This document shows positions 29,364 to 39,522 of a stretch of 64,000 bases of DNA, piece after piece; position 1 is the first letter of the stretch; every line of letters begins with the position of its first letter. The DNA is from Lonsdalea britannica (lineage in GTDB: Bacteria; Pseudomonadota; Gammaproteobacteria; Enterobacterales; Enterobacteriaceae), in NCBI RefSeq assembly GCF_002111595.1, contig NZ_LUTN01000001.1, positions 1-64,000 on the forward strand. The letters run 5' to 3'. The position numbers and the translations under genes are program-made. The notes beneath the pieces are model-generated. The model ran no database searches. It saw only the letters and a program-made list of their open reading frames with translations, and was not told where the DNA came from.

Positions 29364-31520
29364 TTACGCCTGCGTTGGGCTGGCCGGTAGTTCCGCCATC
29401 TGGTCTTTCAACGCTTCTAGCTCCGGCAGCAGCTCAATCATGAGACCAATCTGCTGCAACACCAGCTGATCCTTACTCTCAGACTCCGGATTGGCAGCGT
29501 GGATACGTTCCTCCAGCGACGCCAGGCGCTGACTGAGTTGGCTTCGATCGTTGCCGTCGTGATGCAAAGCGTCGTCCATGTAGCACACGGCGTCATCCAG
29601 CAGCTGTAGCGTTTCTGACGACGTCAGTTTTTCGCGATGAGCGCCCAGCGTGGAGATATAGCTCAGCAACGTGTGGTTCAGACACATCAAGCGAAAAGCA
29701 TGCTCGCGTTTTTCTTTGGTCGCATGCGGCTCAACGGACATATTAGAAACCACCGACGCCAGCTCGGCATCGCTGTTGTGAGCATCGCGGCGGGCGATAC
29801 GGTACGCCAGGCTGTTATTTTTCCCCTGATGGTACTGCTCCATAATCGCATCCAGATAGCGGCAGTTGGCATACAGCGTTTTATTGACGACCGCCGGAAG
29901 AGCGCGAAAACGCCAGTCGGGCCAGATAAAGCTGACTGCCGCCCAGGCGATGCCACAGCCGATCAGCGTATCGAGTACCCTCGGCACAGTGACTTCGTAT
30001 CCTTCACCCAACAGGTTGAAGCACAGCAGCACCAGCAGGGTAATAAACAGGGTCGCATGGGCGTACTGCACGGTGCGGAAGGCGAAAAACAGCACGCCGC
30101 TGATCACGATCAGCGTCATTTGTCCTTCTATCGACGGCACGAAATAGAGGATGGGCAGCCCGAACAACACCCCGGCCAATGTGCCGATGACGCGCAGCGT
30201 GAGGCGATGGCGCGTCGCGTTATAGTTCGGCTGGCAGACAAACAGGCTGGTAAGCAGAATCCAATAGCCGTGTTGCAGATGAGTGACCTGAATAAATGCA
30301 TAACCGCCGCACAGCAGTACGGACATCCGCACGGCATGACGGAATAGCGCCGATTTCGGCGTGAGGTGGCGGCTGATACGCAGGCAGATATCGCTCCAGC
30401 CGGTGATTTTATCATCCGCCAGCAGCCGGTTTTCCTTCTGCCCATCTTGTTCGACGGACTGCTCGGATTCGATGGTGGCAAGCTGGGCGTCGATGGCGCG
30501 CAGATTGTTAATCAGGTGGCGCATGGCTTTCAACTGCGGGGCCGCCGTTCCCTGCGTCGCCAGTTTTTCGAGGGTCAGCTCCAGATGCGCAAAGGCTTTT
30601 TCGATGCGCGGATCGTGCTGGTACTTCTGATGCAGCAAGATGGACTGGGCCAGCTGTTCACAGGCGCGAGATTGCATCGACAGCAGACGCTGAAAACGAA
30701 ACAGCGCATCGCTGTAGCGCAGCGTTTCGCGCAGTTGCGCATACTGAACATGGGAAGAGCTGGCGCGCTCGTGAATATCCTGCGCGACGAAATAGTAGTG
30801 CAGCGTTCTGCGCGTACTGCGCTGACCGCGATCGCCCCGCAGGCGGGTCAGCAGCGAAGACTTGGCCTGGTTGAGCGTGTCGACCAGTTGCCCGTTGGCC
30901 ATCGCCACATCAATCAGCGGCTGGTTGTCGTCTTCGGTATCGGGATCAAACAGGTTGGATTTGGCATCGAGGTAGTGTGCAAGCTGATGATAGCAGCGCG
31001 CCAGACTATCCTGCAGGGGACGGATGGGGAAGAGAATGTGCCCGAACAGCGTGAGCAGGTTGTACCATAACGCGCCGACCAGCAGTAAAGCGGGCTGCTG
31101 ATACCAGTTGTCGTAGAGCGAAATCCCGAGCATGGTGTAAATGGCGATCAGCAGCGCGCCGAAGGCAATTGTGGCATAGCGCTGTCCCAGCGCGCCCAGC
31201 AGAATAAATCCGCAGGTGGACAGCGCGAGTCCAATACCAAACAGCCACGGGTAGGGGAACAGCAGTTCGATGGAGACTGAGGCGATCAAAAAACAGCCCA
31301 GCGTGATGAGTAAATTCATCAAGCGTCCCGTCAGTCGATCGTCCAGATCCGCCAGCGCGGCGGCAACTACGCCGAGCGTAAGAGGAATCGTGGTGGTCGG
31401 AATATCCAGCCACCAGGGAACGACGGCAGCGCCCGCCAGCGCCAAAAAAATACGAATGTTGTAGAGCCAGTTACTGTTATAGATATACCGGCGCAGGGAG
31501 GCTGTTAGAGTCACGATCAC
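29364..31520 (-). CDS. yccS: YccS family inner membrane protein
   Basis: 718-aa membrane protein of the YccS/YhfK family (FUSC-like), function not established. Two sets of membrane helices flank soluble parts: N-terminal cluster about residues 20-165, a cytoplasmic coiled region about 170-385 with many charged helices, a second helix cluster about 395-525 (CGGYAFIQVTHLQHGYWILLTSLFVCQPNYNATRHRLTLRVIG is the family signature) and a C-terminal helical tail. The following yccF starts only 15 bases upstream of its end of intergenic space, so the two form one transcript yccF-yccS. Confidence 0.93.
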   Translation of the reverse strand: MIVTLTASLRRYIYNSNWLYNIRIFLALAGAAVVPWWLDIPTTTIPLTLGVVAAALADLDDRLTGRLMNLLITLGCFLIASVSIELLFPYPWLFGIGLALSTCGFILLGALGQRYATIAFGALLIAIYTMLGISLYDNWYQQPALLLVGALWYNLLTLFGHILFPIRPLQDSLARCYHQLAHYLDAKSNLFDPDTEDDNQPLIDVAMANGQLVDTLNQAKSSLLTRLRGDRGQRSTRRTLHYYFVAQDIHERASSSHVQYAQLRETLRYSDALFRFQRLLSMQSRACEQLAQSILLHQKYQHDPRIEKAFAHLELTLEKLATQGTAAPQLKAMRHLINNLRAIDAQLATIESEQSVEQDGQKENRLLADDKITGWSDICLRISRHLTPKSALFRHAVRMSVLLCGGYAFIQVTHLQHGYWILLTSLFVCQPNYNATRHRLTLRVIGTLAGVLFGLPILYFVPSIEGQMTLIVISGVLFFAFRTVQYAHATLFITLLVLLCFNLLGEGYEVTVPRVLDTLIGCGIAWAAVSFIWPDWRFRALPAVVNKTLYANCRYLDAIMEQYHQGKNNSLAYRIARRDAHNSDAELASVVSNMSVEPHATKEKREHAFRLMCLNHTLLSYISTLGAHREKLTSSETLQLLDDAVCYMDDALHHDGNDRSQLSQRLASLEERIHAANPESESKDQLVLQQIGLMIELLPELEALKDQMAELPASPTQA

Positions 31521-31535
31521 GATAAGTCCGCCTGA

Positions 31536-31982
31536 TTACTGAAAACGGCGTCGGGCATTGGCTTCCCGCGCGGCTCGAGCTTCTTCCACGGAGACCACGC
31601 GGCGACCAACCGGCCAGAGTGCAATGGCTGCAATTTTGAAGTTGGCGATGCCGACCGGAATGCCGATAACGGTTAGACACTGCGCAATCCCGCAGGTGAT
31701 GTGTGAAAGACACAGCCACCAGCCGAAAAAAATCACCCAAAAGACATTCAACAGCGTGCCGCCTACATTCAGTAAAGGGTTTTTTTCGGCAGGGCGCAAC
31801 TCGTCGACGTGTACGGCTTCATTACCGTAGGGCAGCAGCGATAGCTTGGTGATTTCCCAGCAGGAGCGGGTCAGGGGAAGCGTAAATATCAATAGGATGC
31901 TGACGCAGGTTGCCAGGAGCCAGGCTAACGTGGTGAAAAATCCGCCCAGGACAAAATTCAGAATGTTGAGCACGGTGCGCAT
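31536..31982 (-). CDS. yccF: YccF family inner membrane protein
   Basis: 148-aa membrane protein of unknown role with two YccF repeats: FVLGGFFTTLAWLLATCVSILLIFTLPLTRSCWEI and LNVFWVIFFGWWLCLSHITCGIAQCLTVIGIPVGIANFKIAAIALWPVGRRVV. Start at ATG 31982 after CTGGAGAAA; ten upstream in-frame codons are excluded. Directly ahead of yccS and divergent from helD. Confidence 0.94.
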   Translation of the reverse strand: MRTVLNILNFVLGGFFTTLAWLLATCVSILLIFTLPLTRSCWEITKLSLLPYGNEAVHVDELRPAEKNPLLNVGGTLLNVFWVIFFGWWLCLSHITCGIAQCLTVIGIPVGIANFKIAAIALWPVGRRVVSVEEARAAREANARRRFQ

Positions 31983-32148
31983 AGTTTCTCCAGGACTGGT
32001 GTTTTGAATCAAACTCTATGATGAAGAAAGAATTATCACATTATTGGCAACGATATCCTAACCCGTTTTTATGGCTAGAGCGTGCGACGGCATAGCAGTT
32101 AAACTAGCGATTAAACGACAAGATCTCACAAGGTATGGCGCGGAGATT

Positions 32149-34206
32149 ATGGAACTTAAATCAACCTCGATGGGCAAGCATCTGGCGCAGCACCCTTATA
32201 ACCGGGTCAGATTGCTCAATGCCGGCGTCAACGTCAGCGGCGACAAACACGAATACCTGATCCCGTTCAATCAACTGCTGGCGATCCGCTGCAAAAAAGG
32301 GCTGATTTGGGGCGAACTGGAATTCGAACTGCCGGATCACAAGGTGGTGCGTCTTCACGGCACTGAATGGCAGGAGACTCAGCAGTTCTTTCACTATGTC
32401 ATGAAAGCCTGGCAGGGGTGGAGCGACGAAATGAGCCAGGTCAGCGCCGAAGTGCTGACGCGCCAAATCGACGCGATTCACCGTCTGGAAACGCGTGACC
32501 GCTGGTTTGGGCGTAAAGAGCTGGCGCAGTTGCAGCAGGACATTCGCGAGGCGTTTTCCGCTCTGCCGTTGCCGTTGGAGAGACTGAGCGAATTCGACAA
32601 CTGTCGGGATCACTATTTACGCTGCCTGCAGTGGCTGGAGGCGGGAGAGCCGCAACGTGAAAAAGCGAACCAGCACTGGACGGCACAGACGCTCGACGCG
32701 CAGCAGCACTTTTTCGCCAACGTAGAAAGTTCTCCTCTGAACCCTTCCCAATGTCAGGCCGTGGTCAATGGCGAGGATGCCGTACTGGTACTGGCTGGCG
32801 CGGGCAGCGGTAAAACGTCGGTGCTGGTGGCGCGGGCCGCGTGGCTGCTCTATCGCGGCGATGCGACGCCGGACCAGATTTTGCTGCTGGCCTTTGGTCG
32901 ACAGGCGGCGGAAGAGATGAACGAGCGTATTGAGAGCCGCCTCAATACCCGCGACATCAAGGCTAAAACCTTCCATGCGCTGGCGCTGCATATCATTCAG
33001 AGCTGCAGTCGCAGTGTGCCCACCATCAGTAAACTGGAAACCGACACCGAGCATCGCCGTCACTTCCTGATCAAAGAGTGGCAGAAGCAGTGCAACGATA
33101 AGAAAGCGCAGGCCAAAGGGTGGCGGCAGTGGCTGACTGATGAACTTGAGTGGGATGTGCCCGAAGGCGACTTCTGGCGGGATAAATCGCTGTCCTCCCG
33201 ACTGTCAGGTCGTCTTGAACGCTGGCTGGGGTTGATGCGTTCGCACGGCGGTACGCAGAGCGAAATGGTGGAGCTGGCGGATGATGATCGGCGTGCGGTA
33301 TTTCAACAGCGCATCAGGCTGATGGCCCCTCTGTTGAAGGCCTGGAAAAAAGCGTTGAAAGAGGAAGGCGCGGTCGACTTCTCGGGCTTAATCCATCAGG
33401 CCGTTAATTTGCTGGATAAAGGGCGCTTCATCAGTCCGTGGAAGCATATTTTGGTCGATGAATTTCAGGATATCTCGCCCCAGCGAGCGCGGCTGTTGTC
33501 TGCGCTGCGGCGGCAAAATCGCGAAACCAGTCTGTTCGCGGTCGGAGATGACTGGCAGGCCATCTATCGTTTCAGCGGCGCGGAACTGGCGCTGACGACG
33601 GCGTTTGAGCACCATTTTGGCGTCGGGGCGCAGTGCGTGCTGGACACGACTTACCGCTTCAACCGACGTATTGGCGAGATCGCTAGCCAATTCATTCAGC
33701 AGAATCCAAGCCAGCTGAAAAAAGCGCTCAACAGTCTGCGCGACGGGAACAAAAAGTCGGTGGTGTTGCTGCCGGACGAGCAGTTGGAAGGCCTACTGGA
33801 TAAAATGAGCGGATATGTGAAACCCGAAGAGCGCATTCTGGTGCTCGCGCGTTATCACCATCTGCGGCCCGAGGCGCTACAAAAGGCGGCGACCCGTTGG
33901 CCTAAACTGAATATCGACTTCATGACCATCCACGCCAGCAAAGGGCAGCAGGCTGACTTTGTGATCATCGTCGGGTTGCAGGCGGGCAAAGACGGTTTTC
34001 CCGCGCCGGGACGAGAGTCGATGCTGGAAGACGTACTGTTGCCGACGCCGGAAGATTTCCCCGATGCCGAAGAGCGGCGTCTGCTTTACGTGGCGCTGAC
34101 CCGCGCGAAACATCAGGTCTGGTTGCTGTTCAGCAAAGATGAACCCTCGATCTTCGTCGAACAGCTGCATCGGTTAGGTGTGCCCAAGCAGCGCAAGGCG
34201 AGTTAG
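32149..34206 (+). CDS. helD: DNA helicase IV
   Basis: UvrD/Rep-type superfamily-1 helicase, 3'-5'. 685 aa from ATG 32149 (MELKSTSMGKHLAQHPYNR, preceded by CGGAGA), the E. coli length. Motifs: Walker A LAGAGSGKTSVL (near residue 215), LLLAFGRQAAEEM (Ia), Walker B ILVDEFQDISPQ, motif III GDDWQAIYRFSGA, TTYRFNRRI, motif V MTIHASKGQQADFVII and motif VI RRLLYVALTRAK. Divergent from yccF. Confidence 0.97.
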   Translation: MELKSTSMGKHLAQHPYNRVRLLNAGVNVSGDKHEYLIPFNQLLAIRCKKGLIWGELEFELPDHKVVRLHGTEWQETQQFFHYVMKAWQGWSDEMSQVSAEVLTRQIDAIHRLETRDRWFGRKELAQLQQDIREAFSALPLPLERLSEFDNCRDHYLRCLQWLEAGEPQREKANQHWTAQTLDAQQHFFANVESSPLNPSQCQAVVNGEDAVLVLAGAGSGKTSVLVARAAWLLYRGDATPDQILLLAFGRQAAEEMNERIESRLNTRDIKAKTFHALALHIIQSCSRSVPTISKLETDTEHRRHFLIKEWQKQCNDKKAQAKGWRQWLTDELEWDVPEGDFWRDKSLSSRLSGRLERWLGLMRSHGGTQSEMVELADDDRRAVFQQRIRLMAPLLKAWKKALKEEGAVDFSGLIHQAVNLLDKGRFISPWKHILVDEFQDISPQRARLLSALRRQNRETSLFAVGDDWQAIYRFSGAELALTTAFEHHFGVGAQCVLDTTYRFNRRIGEIASQFIQQNPSQLKKALNSLRDGNKKSVVLLPDEQLEGLLDKMSGYVKPEERILVLARYHHLRPEALQKAATRWPKLNIDFMTIHASKGQQADFVIIVGLQAGKDGFPAPGRESMLEDVLLPTPEDFPDAEERRLLYVALTRAKHQVWLLFSKDEPSIFVEQLHRLGVPKQRKAS

Positions 34207-34308
34207 CGCATTCGAAACACTCGCCATCATCGAGCCTGATGTGACGGCAGGTGAGTCGATGAGGGGGTTTTGGGGATGAACGCGGGCCAGCCACGGCCCG
34301 CGTGATAT

Positions 34309-34773
34309 TTATCTCAGGCGGGCCTGCAAGTAGCGCTGATAGTCGGGGATGGCGATGTCGACGGGCTGAGTGAACATATCGGAGTTCACCAGGAAATCGG
34401 CCGTCGAGCGGTTGGTGGCGACTGGGATATTCCAGACGGTGGCCAAACGCAGCAGCGCCTTCACATCCGGGTCGTGCGGTACGGCATTCAGCGGATCCCA
34501 GAAGAATATCATCATGTCGATCTTACTCTCCGCGATTAGCGCTCCAACCTGCTGATCGCCGCCCATTGGGCCACTCATCATGCTTTTAACCGGCAATCCG
34601 GTGTGGAGTTCAATCAGGTTACCGGTCGTTCCCGTCGCATAAAGGTGGTGTCCTGCGAGCTTGGGCTTGTTGGCGGCGATCCATTCCAGCAGCGACTCTT
34701 TGCAGTGATCGTGCGCGACCAGCGCAATGTGCTTATGCGCTTCGATTCTACGGGTGGTGAGCTTGAGCTCCAT
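34309..34773 (-). CDS. mgsA: Methylglyoxal synthase
   Basis: Converts dihydroxyacetone phosphate to methylglyoxal and phosphate, a bypass of lower glycolysis under sugar-phosphate stress. 154 aa. Family blocks [25 protein letters not shown] (phosphate site), [16 protein letters not shown] with catalytic Asp73, and [39 protein letters not shown]. Tail to tail with helD, as in E. coli. Confidence 0.98.
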   Translation of the reverse strand: MELKLTTRRIEAHKHIALVAHDHCKESLLEWIAANKPKLAGHHLYATGTTGNLIELHTGLPVKSMMSGPMGGDQQVGALIAESKIDMMIFFWDPLNAVPHDPDVKALLRLATVWNIPVATNRSTADFLVNSDMFTQPVDIAIPDYQRYLQARLR

Positions 34774-34896
34774 GATGACGTCCTTAGCACTGTGCGTTTG
34801 TCAGGTGACAAAATGAATGTTTAATGGAAAACAGAAAAAGGTGAATGCCTGCGTGGAGCGTTGGGATCGTTTTCAACGTCCTGGCGCGAAGGGCGA

Positions 34897-35570
34897 TTAT
34901 TGGCCGTTTTTGCTCGCGGCCCATTGAAGAAAACGCTGTCGGGTTTTCTGGTCGGCCTTTTGGAACCAATACTGCATCAGAATAAACGGGTCGGTCTTAT
35001 CCGCAGCGGGCGTCAGCGGCTCGGCATTGCCCTCATTGGCAGGCTGTGTCACCGGCTGCGAGGGCGGCAGGGTGGTCAGCGACGGGACCGAAGCCGGGTG
35101 GGCTGCGCTATTGTAGTCGACCATTTTTTTCTCGATATCGCCGTTCAGATCGGCATCGGTCAGCGTTATCCGGTCGGTCGTCGCGGGAATGGGCTGATTC
35201 TTATCGCCCACCAGCTGATAATGCGCTTTTTGTTTGAACTGTTTACGTAACTTTGGCGTGGACAGATCCGGCAGGTGGATCGTTATCGCACCTTGATTGT
35301 GGGTATTAAATGTGGCGATCAGCCGTTGCTGTGGAAAACGTCTTTCACGCCTTTACGCACATCGATCGTTTTGCTCACCCGGAACAGGAGTTGGTGGTCG
35401 CCTCCGTTCAATTCCAAACTGCCCGCGCCTTTTAACAGTGAGGCGGGAACCTTTCTGCCATCTACGACAATCAGCTCGACATCGGGGCCGAGTTTCAACG
35501 TCGTGGCCATCGCAGGCGTTGCGCTCATGGCCAGTGACAGGCAGATAAAGGCAAACTTGAATTTCATCAT
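34897..35570 (-). pseudogene. yccT: YccT (DUF2057) exported protein, one-base frameshift
   Basis: DUF2057 family periplasmic protein; the E. coli member has been linked to curli control. The first frame (35570-35319) has a signal peptide ending AMA and the family core TTLKLGPDVELIVVDGRKVPASLLKGAGSLEL, then stops after DVFHSNG. The rest (LIATFNTHNQGAITIHLPDL.., ending YWFQKADQKTRQRFLQWA, the typical C-terminus) continues in the next frame to 34897. One extra G at 35328 (plus strand) restores a 224-aa protein. Same kind of break as in six other genes here. Confidence 0.88.
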
Positions 35571-35787
35571 TTCCCCAGAATATACGGCAACGGCAACATT
35601 GTTTAATAAGGCGCAGCCTGTGTCAAAATTTCAGCCGCGAAACCTCGGGCAGTTTGTGTTTCGTTTAAAAAGACGGCGAAGAATAGCGCTTTGTTGACCC
35701 GGCGGAAAATGATATTTCATGAGACGCTCAGCCAACGCGCGGCATGAGATACACTGAAACCATCGTCTTTGATTAATGAGGGGTAGC

Positions 35788-36207
35788 ATGATGTTAAACG
35801 ATGTTGAGATTCAATCGGTGCTCAGCTCCGTCAAGACCATCGCACTCGTGGGTGCCAGCGAGAAAAGTACGCGGCCTAGCTATGGCGTCATGGCCTATTT
35901 GCTGGGGCAGGGATACGACGTCATTCCGGTGAGCCCCAAACTCGCCGGGCAGAAGCTGTTGGGACGAACGGCCTATGCCTCGCTGCAGGATATTCCCCGG
36001 CCGGTGGATATGGTGGATGTCTTTCGCCAGCCGGAGGCGGCGTTCGGGGTGGCGCAAGACGCCATTGCCATTGGCGCCAAGGTACTGTGGCTGCAGTTAG
36101 GCGTGATTAACGAAGAGGCCGCGGTGCTGGCGAGCGACGCTGGATTAAAAGTCATCATGGACCGCTGCCCGAAAATCGAAATCCCACGATTGGGACTGGA
36201 GAAATAG
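35788..36207 (+). CDS. yccU: CoA-binding protein YccU
   Basis: 139-aa Rossmann-fold protein of the CoA_binding family; function unknown. TIALVGASEKSTRPSYGVMAYLLGQGYDVIPVSPKLAGQKLLG, VDMVDVFRQPEAA and the end MDRCPKIEIPRLGL are family hallmarks. GAGGGG precedes ATG 35788; the next codon is also ATG and may be used. Divergent from yccT, as in E. coli. Confidence 0.95.
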   Translation: MMLNDVEIQSVLSSVKTIALVGASEKSTRPSYGVMAYLLGQGYDVIPVSPKLAGQKLLGRTAYASLQDIPRPVDMVDVFRQPEAAFGVAQDAIAIGAKVLWLQLGVINEEAAVLASDAGLKVIMDRCPKIEIPRLGLEK

Positions 36208-36264
36208 TCTGCCGGGCCTTATGACTTCGCGGCTAAGTGATAAGGCTGGCAGTGAGTGAGAAGA

Positions 36265-36576
36265 TTAGTGCAGGAGTTGAGGGGCTCGACTTTTGATGCG
36301 GGCCGCTAGCTCATCCAACGGCGAGTCCGATTCCGTGCCGACATGCTCATCCTGCTGCAACTGCTCTTCCGCCAGATAGGTATGAACCGGCTGGCCTTCT
36401 TCATCTTCCATCACTACGTGGTACCACGGCGCCGTACGCTGCGCCTCGGCGGCGGCAAGCTCTTCCCAGGCGGGTTTTTCCAGCGAATACTCAGGATCGA
36501 TGTCGACCACGACGCCGGTAAATCCCAGCAGCTTATGACGAATCTGCTGTCCGATGCCAAATTTACAGATAATCAT
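36265..36576 (-). CDS. hspQ: Heat shock protein HspQ
   Basis: Small DNA-binding-type protein that acts as a specificity-enhancing factor for Lon. 103 aa from ATG 36576, which has GGGAGG ahead and gives the family start [35 protein letters not shown]; an 80-codon upstream extension in frame is not family sequence. [25 protein letters not shown] is the conserved core. In E. coli rlmI follows before acyP; it is absent here. Confidence 0.96.
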   Translation of the reverse strand: MIICKFGIGQQIRHKLLGFTGVVVDIDPEYSLEKPAWEELAAAEAQRTAPWYHVVMEDEEGQPVHTYLAEEQLQQDEHVGTESDSPLDELAARIKSRAPQLLH

Positions 36577-36732
36577 ATAACCTCCCGAGCGACGAATTTG
36601 ACTTACTATAAATGGGTATGCCAACGGCGATTTCAAGCGCGGTGGGCAGGCGTTTTGTCTCTTTGCGGCATGCCTACTTCCGATAATGTTTGAGCATATG
36701 GCGAAGCGTGAATATGAAATTGAGGAATGTGA

Positions 36733-37011
36733 ATGTCTCAGAAGGCGGTGAAAGTCTACGTTTACGGCGTAGTACAAGGGGTCGGATTTCGTTTTCATAC
36801 GCAGGCGCAGGCCCAAATGTTAGGGCTGACCGGCTACGTCAGAAACTGTGACGACGGCAGCGTCGAGCTGGTGGCCTGCGGCGAATCAGAAGCGGTGGAA
36901 AAGATACTCGAATGGGTAAGGCAAGGCGGACCGAAATACGCTCGCGTCGATCGGGTGCTGACCGAGCCGCACGGCAATACCGATTACCGCGCGTTCGACA
37001 TTCGCTATTGA
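36733..37011 (+). CDS. acyP: Acylphosphatase
   Basis: Hydrolyses carboxyl-phosphate bonds of acyl phosphates. 92 aa, normal length. Catalytic signature [15 protein letters not shown] with Arg20 and [17 protein letters not shown] with Asn38. Divergent from hspQ and convergent with tusE, two bases apart. Confidence 0.97.
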   Translation: MSQKAVKVYVYGVVQGVGFRFHTQAQAQMLGLTGYVRNCDDGSVELVACGESEAVEKILEWVRQGGPKYARVDRVLTEPHGNTDYRAFDIRY

Positions 37012-37013
37012 AT

Positions 37014-37343
37014 TCAGATGCACTTCACCGGTTTCGGCAATCCTGCGATTTTAGTGGCCTGTTTGGCGGGGCCTTTAGGGAATAAGCGATAAAGGTAGCG
37101 GCTATTTCCTTTTTCCTCGCCGTATTTCTGCGCCATGGCTTTGACCAGCATGCGGATCGCGGGTGAGGTGTTGAATTCCAGATAAAACGCCCGCACAAAG
37201 CGCAGCACTTCCCAATGCGCTTCCGTGAGTATGATTGCCTCTTGTTCCGCCAGCAGCGGCGCCATCTCTTCCTGCCAGTCCTGACTGTTTTTCAAATAAC
37301 CCTGCGCGTCTGTCTCGATGACGCGGCCTTCAAACGTAAACAT
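37014..37343 (-). CDS. tusE: Sulfur relay protein TusE
   Basis: Accepts persulfide sulfur from TusBCD and passes it to MnmA for 2-thiouridine in tRNA. 109 aa, DsrC family. The acceptor is the penultimate residue Cys108 (KPVKCI end). Other hallmarks: [27 protein letters not shown] and [26 protein letters not shown]. Convergent with acyP. Confidence 0.97.
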   Translation of the reverse strand: MFTFEGRVIETDAQGYLKNSQDWQEEMAPLLAEQEAIILTEAHWEVLRFVRAFYLEFNTSPAIRMLVKAMAQKYGEEKGNSRYLYRLFPKGPAKQATKIAGLPKPVKCI

Positions 37344-37414
37344 AACACCTCGGAATGACGTTAAAACGCGTCTAGTCTACCAAATTTTTGGTTCAGGGAA
37401 GGGGGGGCAGAAAC

Positions 37415-37440
37415 AAAAAGCCCCACTGGAGTGGGGCTTT
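37415..37440 (-). terminator. Rho-independent terminator of yccA
   Basis: AAAGCCCCACT / AGTGGGGCTTT, an 11-bp perfect stem with a very short loop, followed on the minus strand by TTTTTG-type U-rich tail. It lies 25 bases after the yccA stop. Confidence 0.9.
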
Positions 37441-37464
37441 AACGAGATGGGTAAACACTCAGCG

Positions 37465-38124
37465 TTAATTGCTGCGGCTCATACCTAGCAAGCTCAACAG
37501 GCTGACGAATACGTTGTAGATGGAAACGTACAGGCTGACCGTGGCGCGGATGTAGTTGGTTTCACCACCGTGAATGATGTTGCTGGTTTCCCACAAAATA
37601 GCGCCGGCGGAGAACAGAATAAACATCACGCTGATCGCCATCTGCAGCGCGGGAATGTGCAGGAACAGGTTGGCGATAGTGGCGACCAGCAGCACGACGA
37701 AACCAGTGATCATCATTCCGGACAGGAACGACATGTCCTTACGCGTGGTCAGTACGTATGCGGAGCAGCAGAAGAACACCAGCGCGGTGCCGCCCAGGGC
37801 CAGCATGATGATGTCGCCTGCGCCGGACGCGATGAGCGTACTCAGCATCGGGCCCAGGGTATATCCCATAAAACCCGTCAGTGCGAAAACAGCCAGAATC
37901 CCCGCCGGGCTGTTTGCCAGTTTATAGGTCAGGAACATCAGACCATAGAATCCCGCCAGCATTAGCAGAAGACCGGGAGCAGGGAGGTTGAAGACGGTGC
38001 TGAGCGTTGCGGTGACGGCGGAAAATCCCAGCGTCAGCGACAAAAGGAAATAGGTATTGCGCAGCACTTTGTGAGTGCTAAGCAGCGACTGTTCACGTGA
38101 TGTTGAGGTAACAATGCGATCCAT
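37465..38124 (-). CDS. yccA: Modulator of FtsH protease YccA (BAX inhibitor-1 family)
   Basis: 219-aa inner-membrane protein with seven predicted helices that in E. coli limits FtsH action on jammed translocons. Starts [32 protein letters not shown]; family segments [13 protein letters not shown] and the C-terminal [33 protein letters not shown] are intact. Followed by its own terminator; upstream lies the tRNA-Ser gene on the other strand. Confidence 0.97.
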   Translation of the reverse strand: MDRIVTSTSREQSLLSTHKVLRNTYFLLSLTLGFSAVTATLSTVFNLPAPGLLLMLAGFYGLMFLTYKLANSPAGILAVFALTGFMGYTLGPMLSTLIASGAGDIIMLALGGTALVFFCCSAYVLTTRKDMSFLSGMMITGFVVLLVATIANLFLHIPALQMAISVMFILFSAGAILWETSNIIHGGETNYIRATVSLYVSIYNVFVSLLSLLGMSRSN

Positions 38125-38358
38125 AATGGCGACTCTCTCTTTAAGGGGTCTTTATTTCATGCCTAGAGTAGGTAGTCACGCTGTGTGATTAAAGGCATTT
38201 TACCCTTCTTTACTTGCATTCACGGGCGAATACAGAAGAAAGAGTGAGCGAAATGATGTTTTTGCACCCATTTAATCGCTATCAGCCTATTTTTAAGGCA
38301 ATCGAACCGGTTGTCGCTTTACAATATCAGGCGGTCTGTTTATAGTTCGCCTCGTTGC

Positions 38359-38446
38359 GGAGGAGTGGCCGAGTGGTTGAAGGCACCGGTCTTGAAAACC
38401 GGCGACGGGAAACCGTTCTAGAGTTCGAATCTCTACTCCTCCGCCA
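38359..38446 (+). tRNA. serT: tRNA-Ser (anticodon TGA)
   Basis: 88 bases from GGAGGAG to the encoded CCA. The anticodon arm CCGGT-CTTGAAA-ACCGG gives anticodon TGA; a long variable arm (CGACGGGAAACCGTT) and T arm GAGTTCGAATCTC are typical of tRNA-Ser. It sits after yccA, as serT does in E. coli, and borders the phage-derived island, so it is a likely integration target. Confidence 0.98.
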
Positions 38447-38454
38447 TCCATTTC

Positions 38455-38484
38455 AAGGGGTTGCTAAATAGCAGCCCCTTTTCT
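38455..38484 (+). terminator. Terminator of tRNA-Ser
   Basis: AAGGGGTTGCTA / TAGCAGCCCCTT stem with one G-U pair and a short loop, followed by TTCTTTTT. It starts 9 bases after the tRNA. Confidence 0.9.
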
Positions 38485-38792
38485 TTTTGCGTTATCCTAC
38501 GCTATGCATCCCCCAAGTTTTGTTCCCCTTTCTTATCATGTCATTGCGCCGTGCTATTGAGCATGGATTAGCCCATCCGCTTCATTAACCGCGTAACCTT
38601 ATACGGCGCCACTCCGTCAGATTGGTATTAAACAACGTAGCGCCGGAATGCACTGCCGTTTTGGCGTGTTATGAGTGGGGCAGGCGGACGGAGATGGGCA
38701 GGACGAAAGTGCCGAAGGTTTTATGCCATGTCGTGGCGACGTACGGTTGGGGCATCTCTTTCGACAGGCCGCCTGCGATTCTGGAATGCGGC
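38485..38792. other. Gene-free stretch, left end of the phage-derived island
   Basis: About 310 bases between tRNA-Ser and the repressor gene. I find no integrase remnant and no second copy of the tRNA 3' end. A minus-strand open frame (38669-38869) partly overlaps the repressor C-terminus and shows no recognised family. Confidence 0.4.
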
Positions 38793-39512
38793 TTAACCAA
38801 AACGTTTGAAATTGACGGACTGACTGAGCAGCACTTTCGCAATGACGTGAAATTCATCTTGCTCCCCATCCTCGATGTGCCAGGACTGATATTTGGGGTT
38901 GTCGGACAGGACCAGCAGCCGATGTTTCAGCATTTGCAGCCGTTTGACATACAGCATGTTGCCGAAGACAAACACATAGATCCCATCTCCGTCGAAGGTG
39001 TTGACGGACACATCGACAAAGATCATATCCCCCGGCTCGATGGTAGACGCCATGCTATCGCCTTTGACCGTCACCATTTTGATGGCGCTGGCGGGCTTGT
39101 TGCCAAACAGCATCCGTGCCTGCTCATGGGTGTACTCAATGGCTTTGACGGTTTCAATAAACTCTGATGACGACACGACGCCGTTCCCGGCGCTGACCTG
39201 AATAGCGAGCATATCGACGCGATAACGTTGGCACTCCGGACGTTTCAGCGGGGCTGCCGGAGACGTATTCGGACAAATTACGGTGCTTTTGTCGTCTTCC
39301 CGGGACATAAAAAACCAATGCTCAGGATAGCCGCTGACCTGTGACAGCTTTTGCAGATGGGAACCACGCGGCGCCGTTTTACCCGATACCCAGCCTTGTA
39401 CAGCCTGAGGTGAAATCGTCAGTTTGCGGGCCAGAATAGACTGGTTCCAGCCCTTCTCTGTGAGGAGTTGCGCGATGCGTGATGCTGTTGTGAGACGCTT
39501 TTTTTCGTTCAT
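38793..39512 (-). CDS. Phage CI-type repressor (XRE HTH plus S24 peptidase)
   Basis: 239-aa LexA/CI-like repressor. An N-terminal helix-turn-helix (residues about 9-58: ASRIAQLLTEKGWNQSILARKLTISPQAVQGWVSGKTAPRG) is joined to a self-cleaving S24 domain with Ser153 (VKGDSMAST) and Lys190 (LYVKRLQ). The Ala108-Gly109 pair (QVSAGNG) is the expected cleavage site, so RecA-triggered inactivation is likely. It is divergent from the next gene across an A+T-rich region with repeated ACAAGTAAA-type half sites. Together with the neighbouring tRNA this marks a prophage remnant or small integrated element. Confidence 0.9.
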   Translation of the reverse strand: MNEKKRLTTASRIAQLLTEKGWNQSILARKLTISPQAVQGWVSGKTAPRGSHLQKLSQVSGYPEHWFFMSREDDKSTVICPNTSPAAPLKRPECQRYRVDMLAIQVSAGNGVVSSSEFIETVKAIEYTHEQARMLFGNKPASAIKMVTVKGDSMASTIEPGDMIFVDVSVNTFDGDGIYVFVFGNMLYVKRLQMLKHRLLVLSDNPKYQSWHIEDGEQDEFHVIAKVLLSQSVNFKRFG

Positions 39513-39522
39513 TTCACCTATG

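Noticed and set aside
38669-39167. Possible second gene overlapping the phage repressor (both strands show open frames)
   Set aside because: The repressor has full domain support; the overlapping frames have none.
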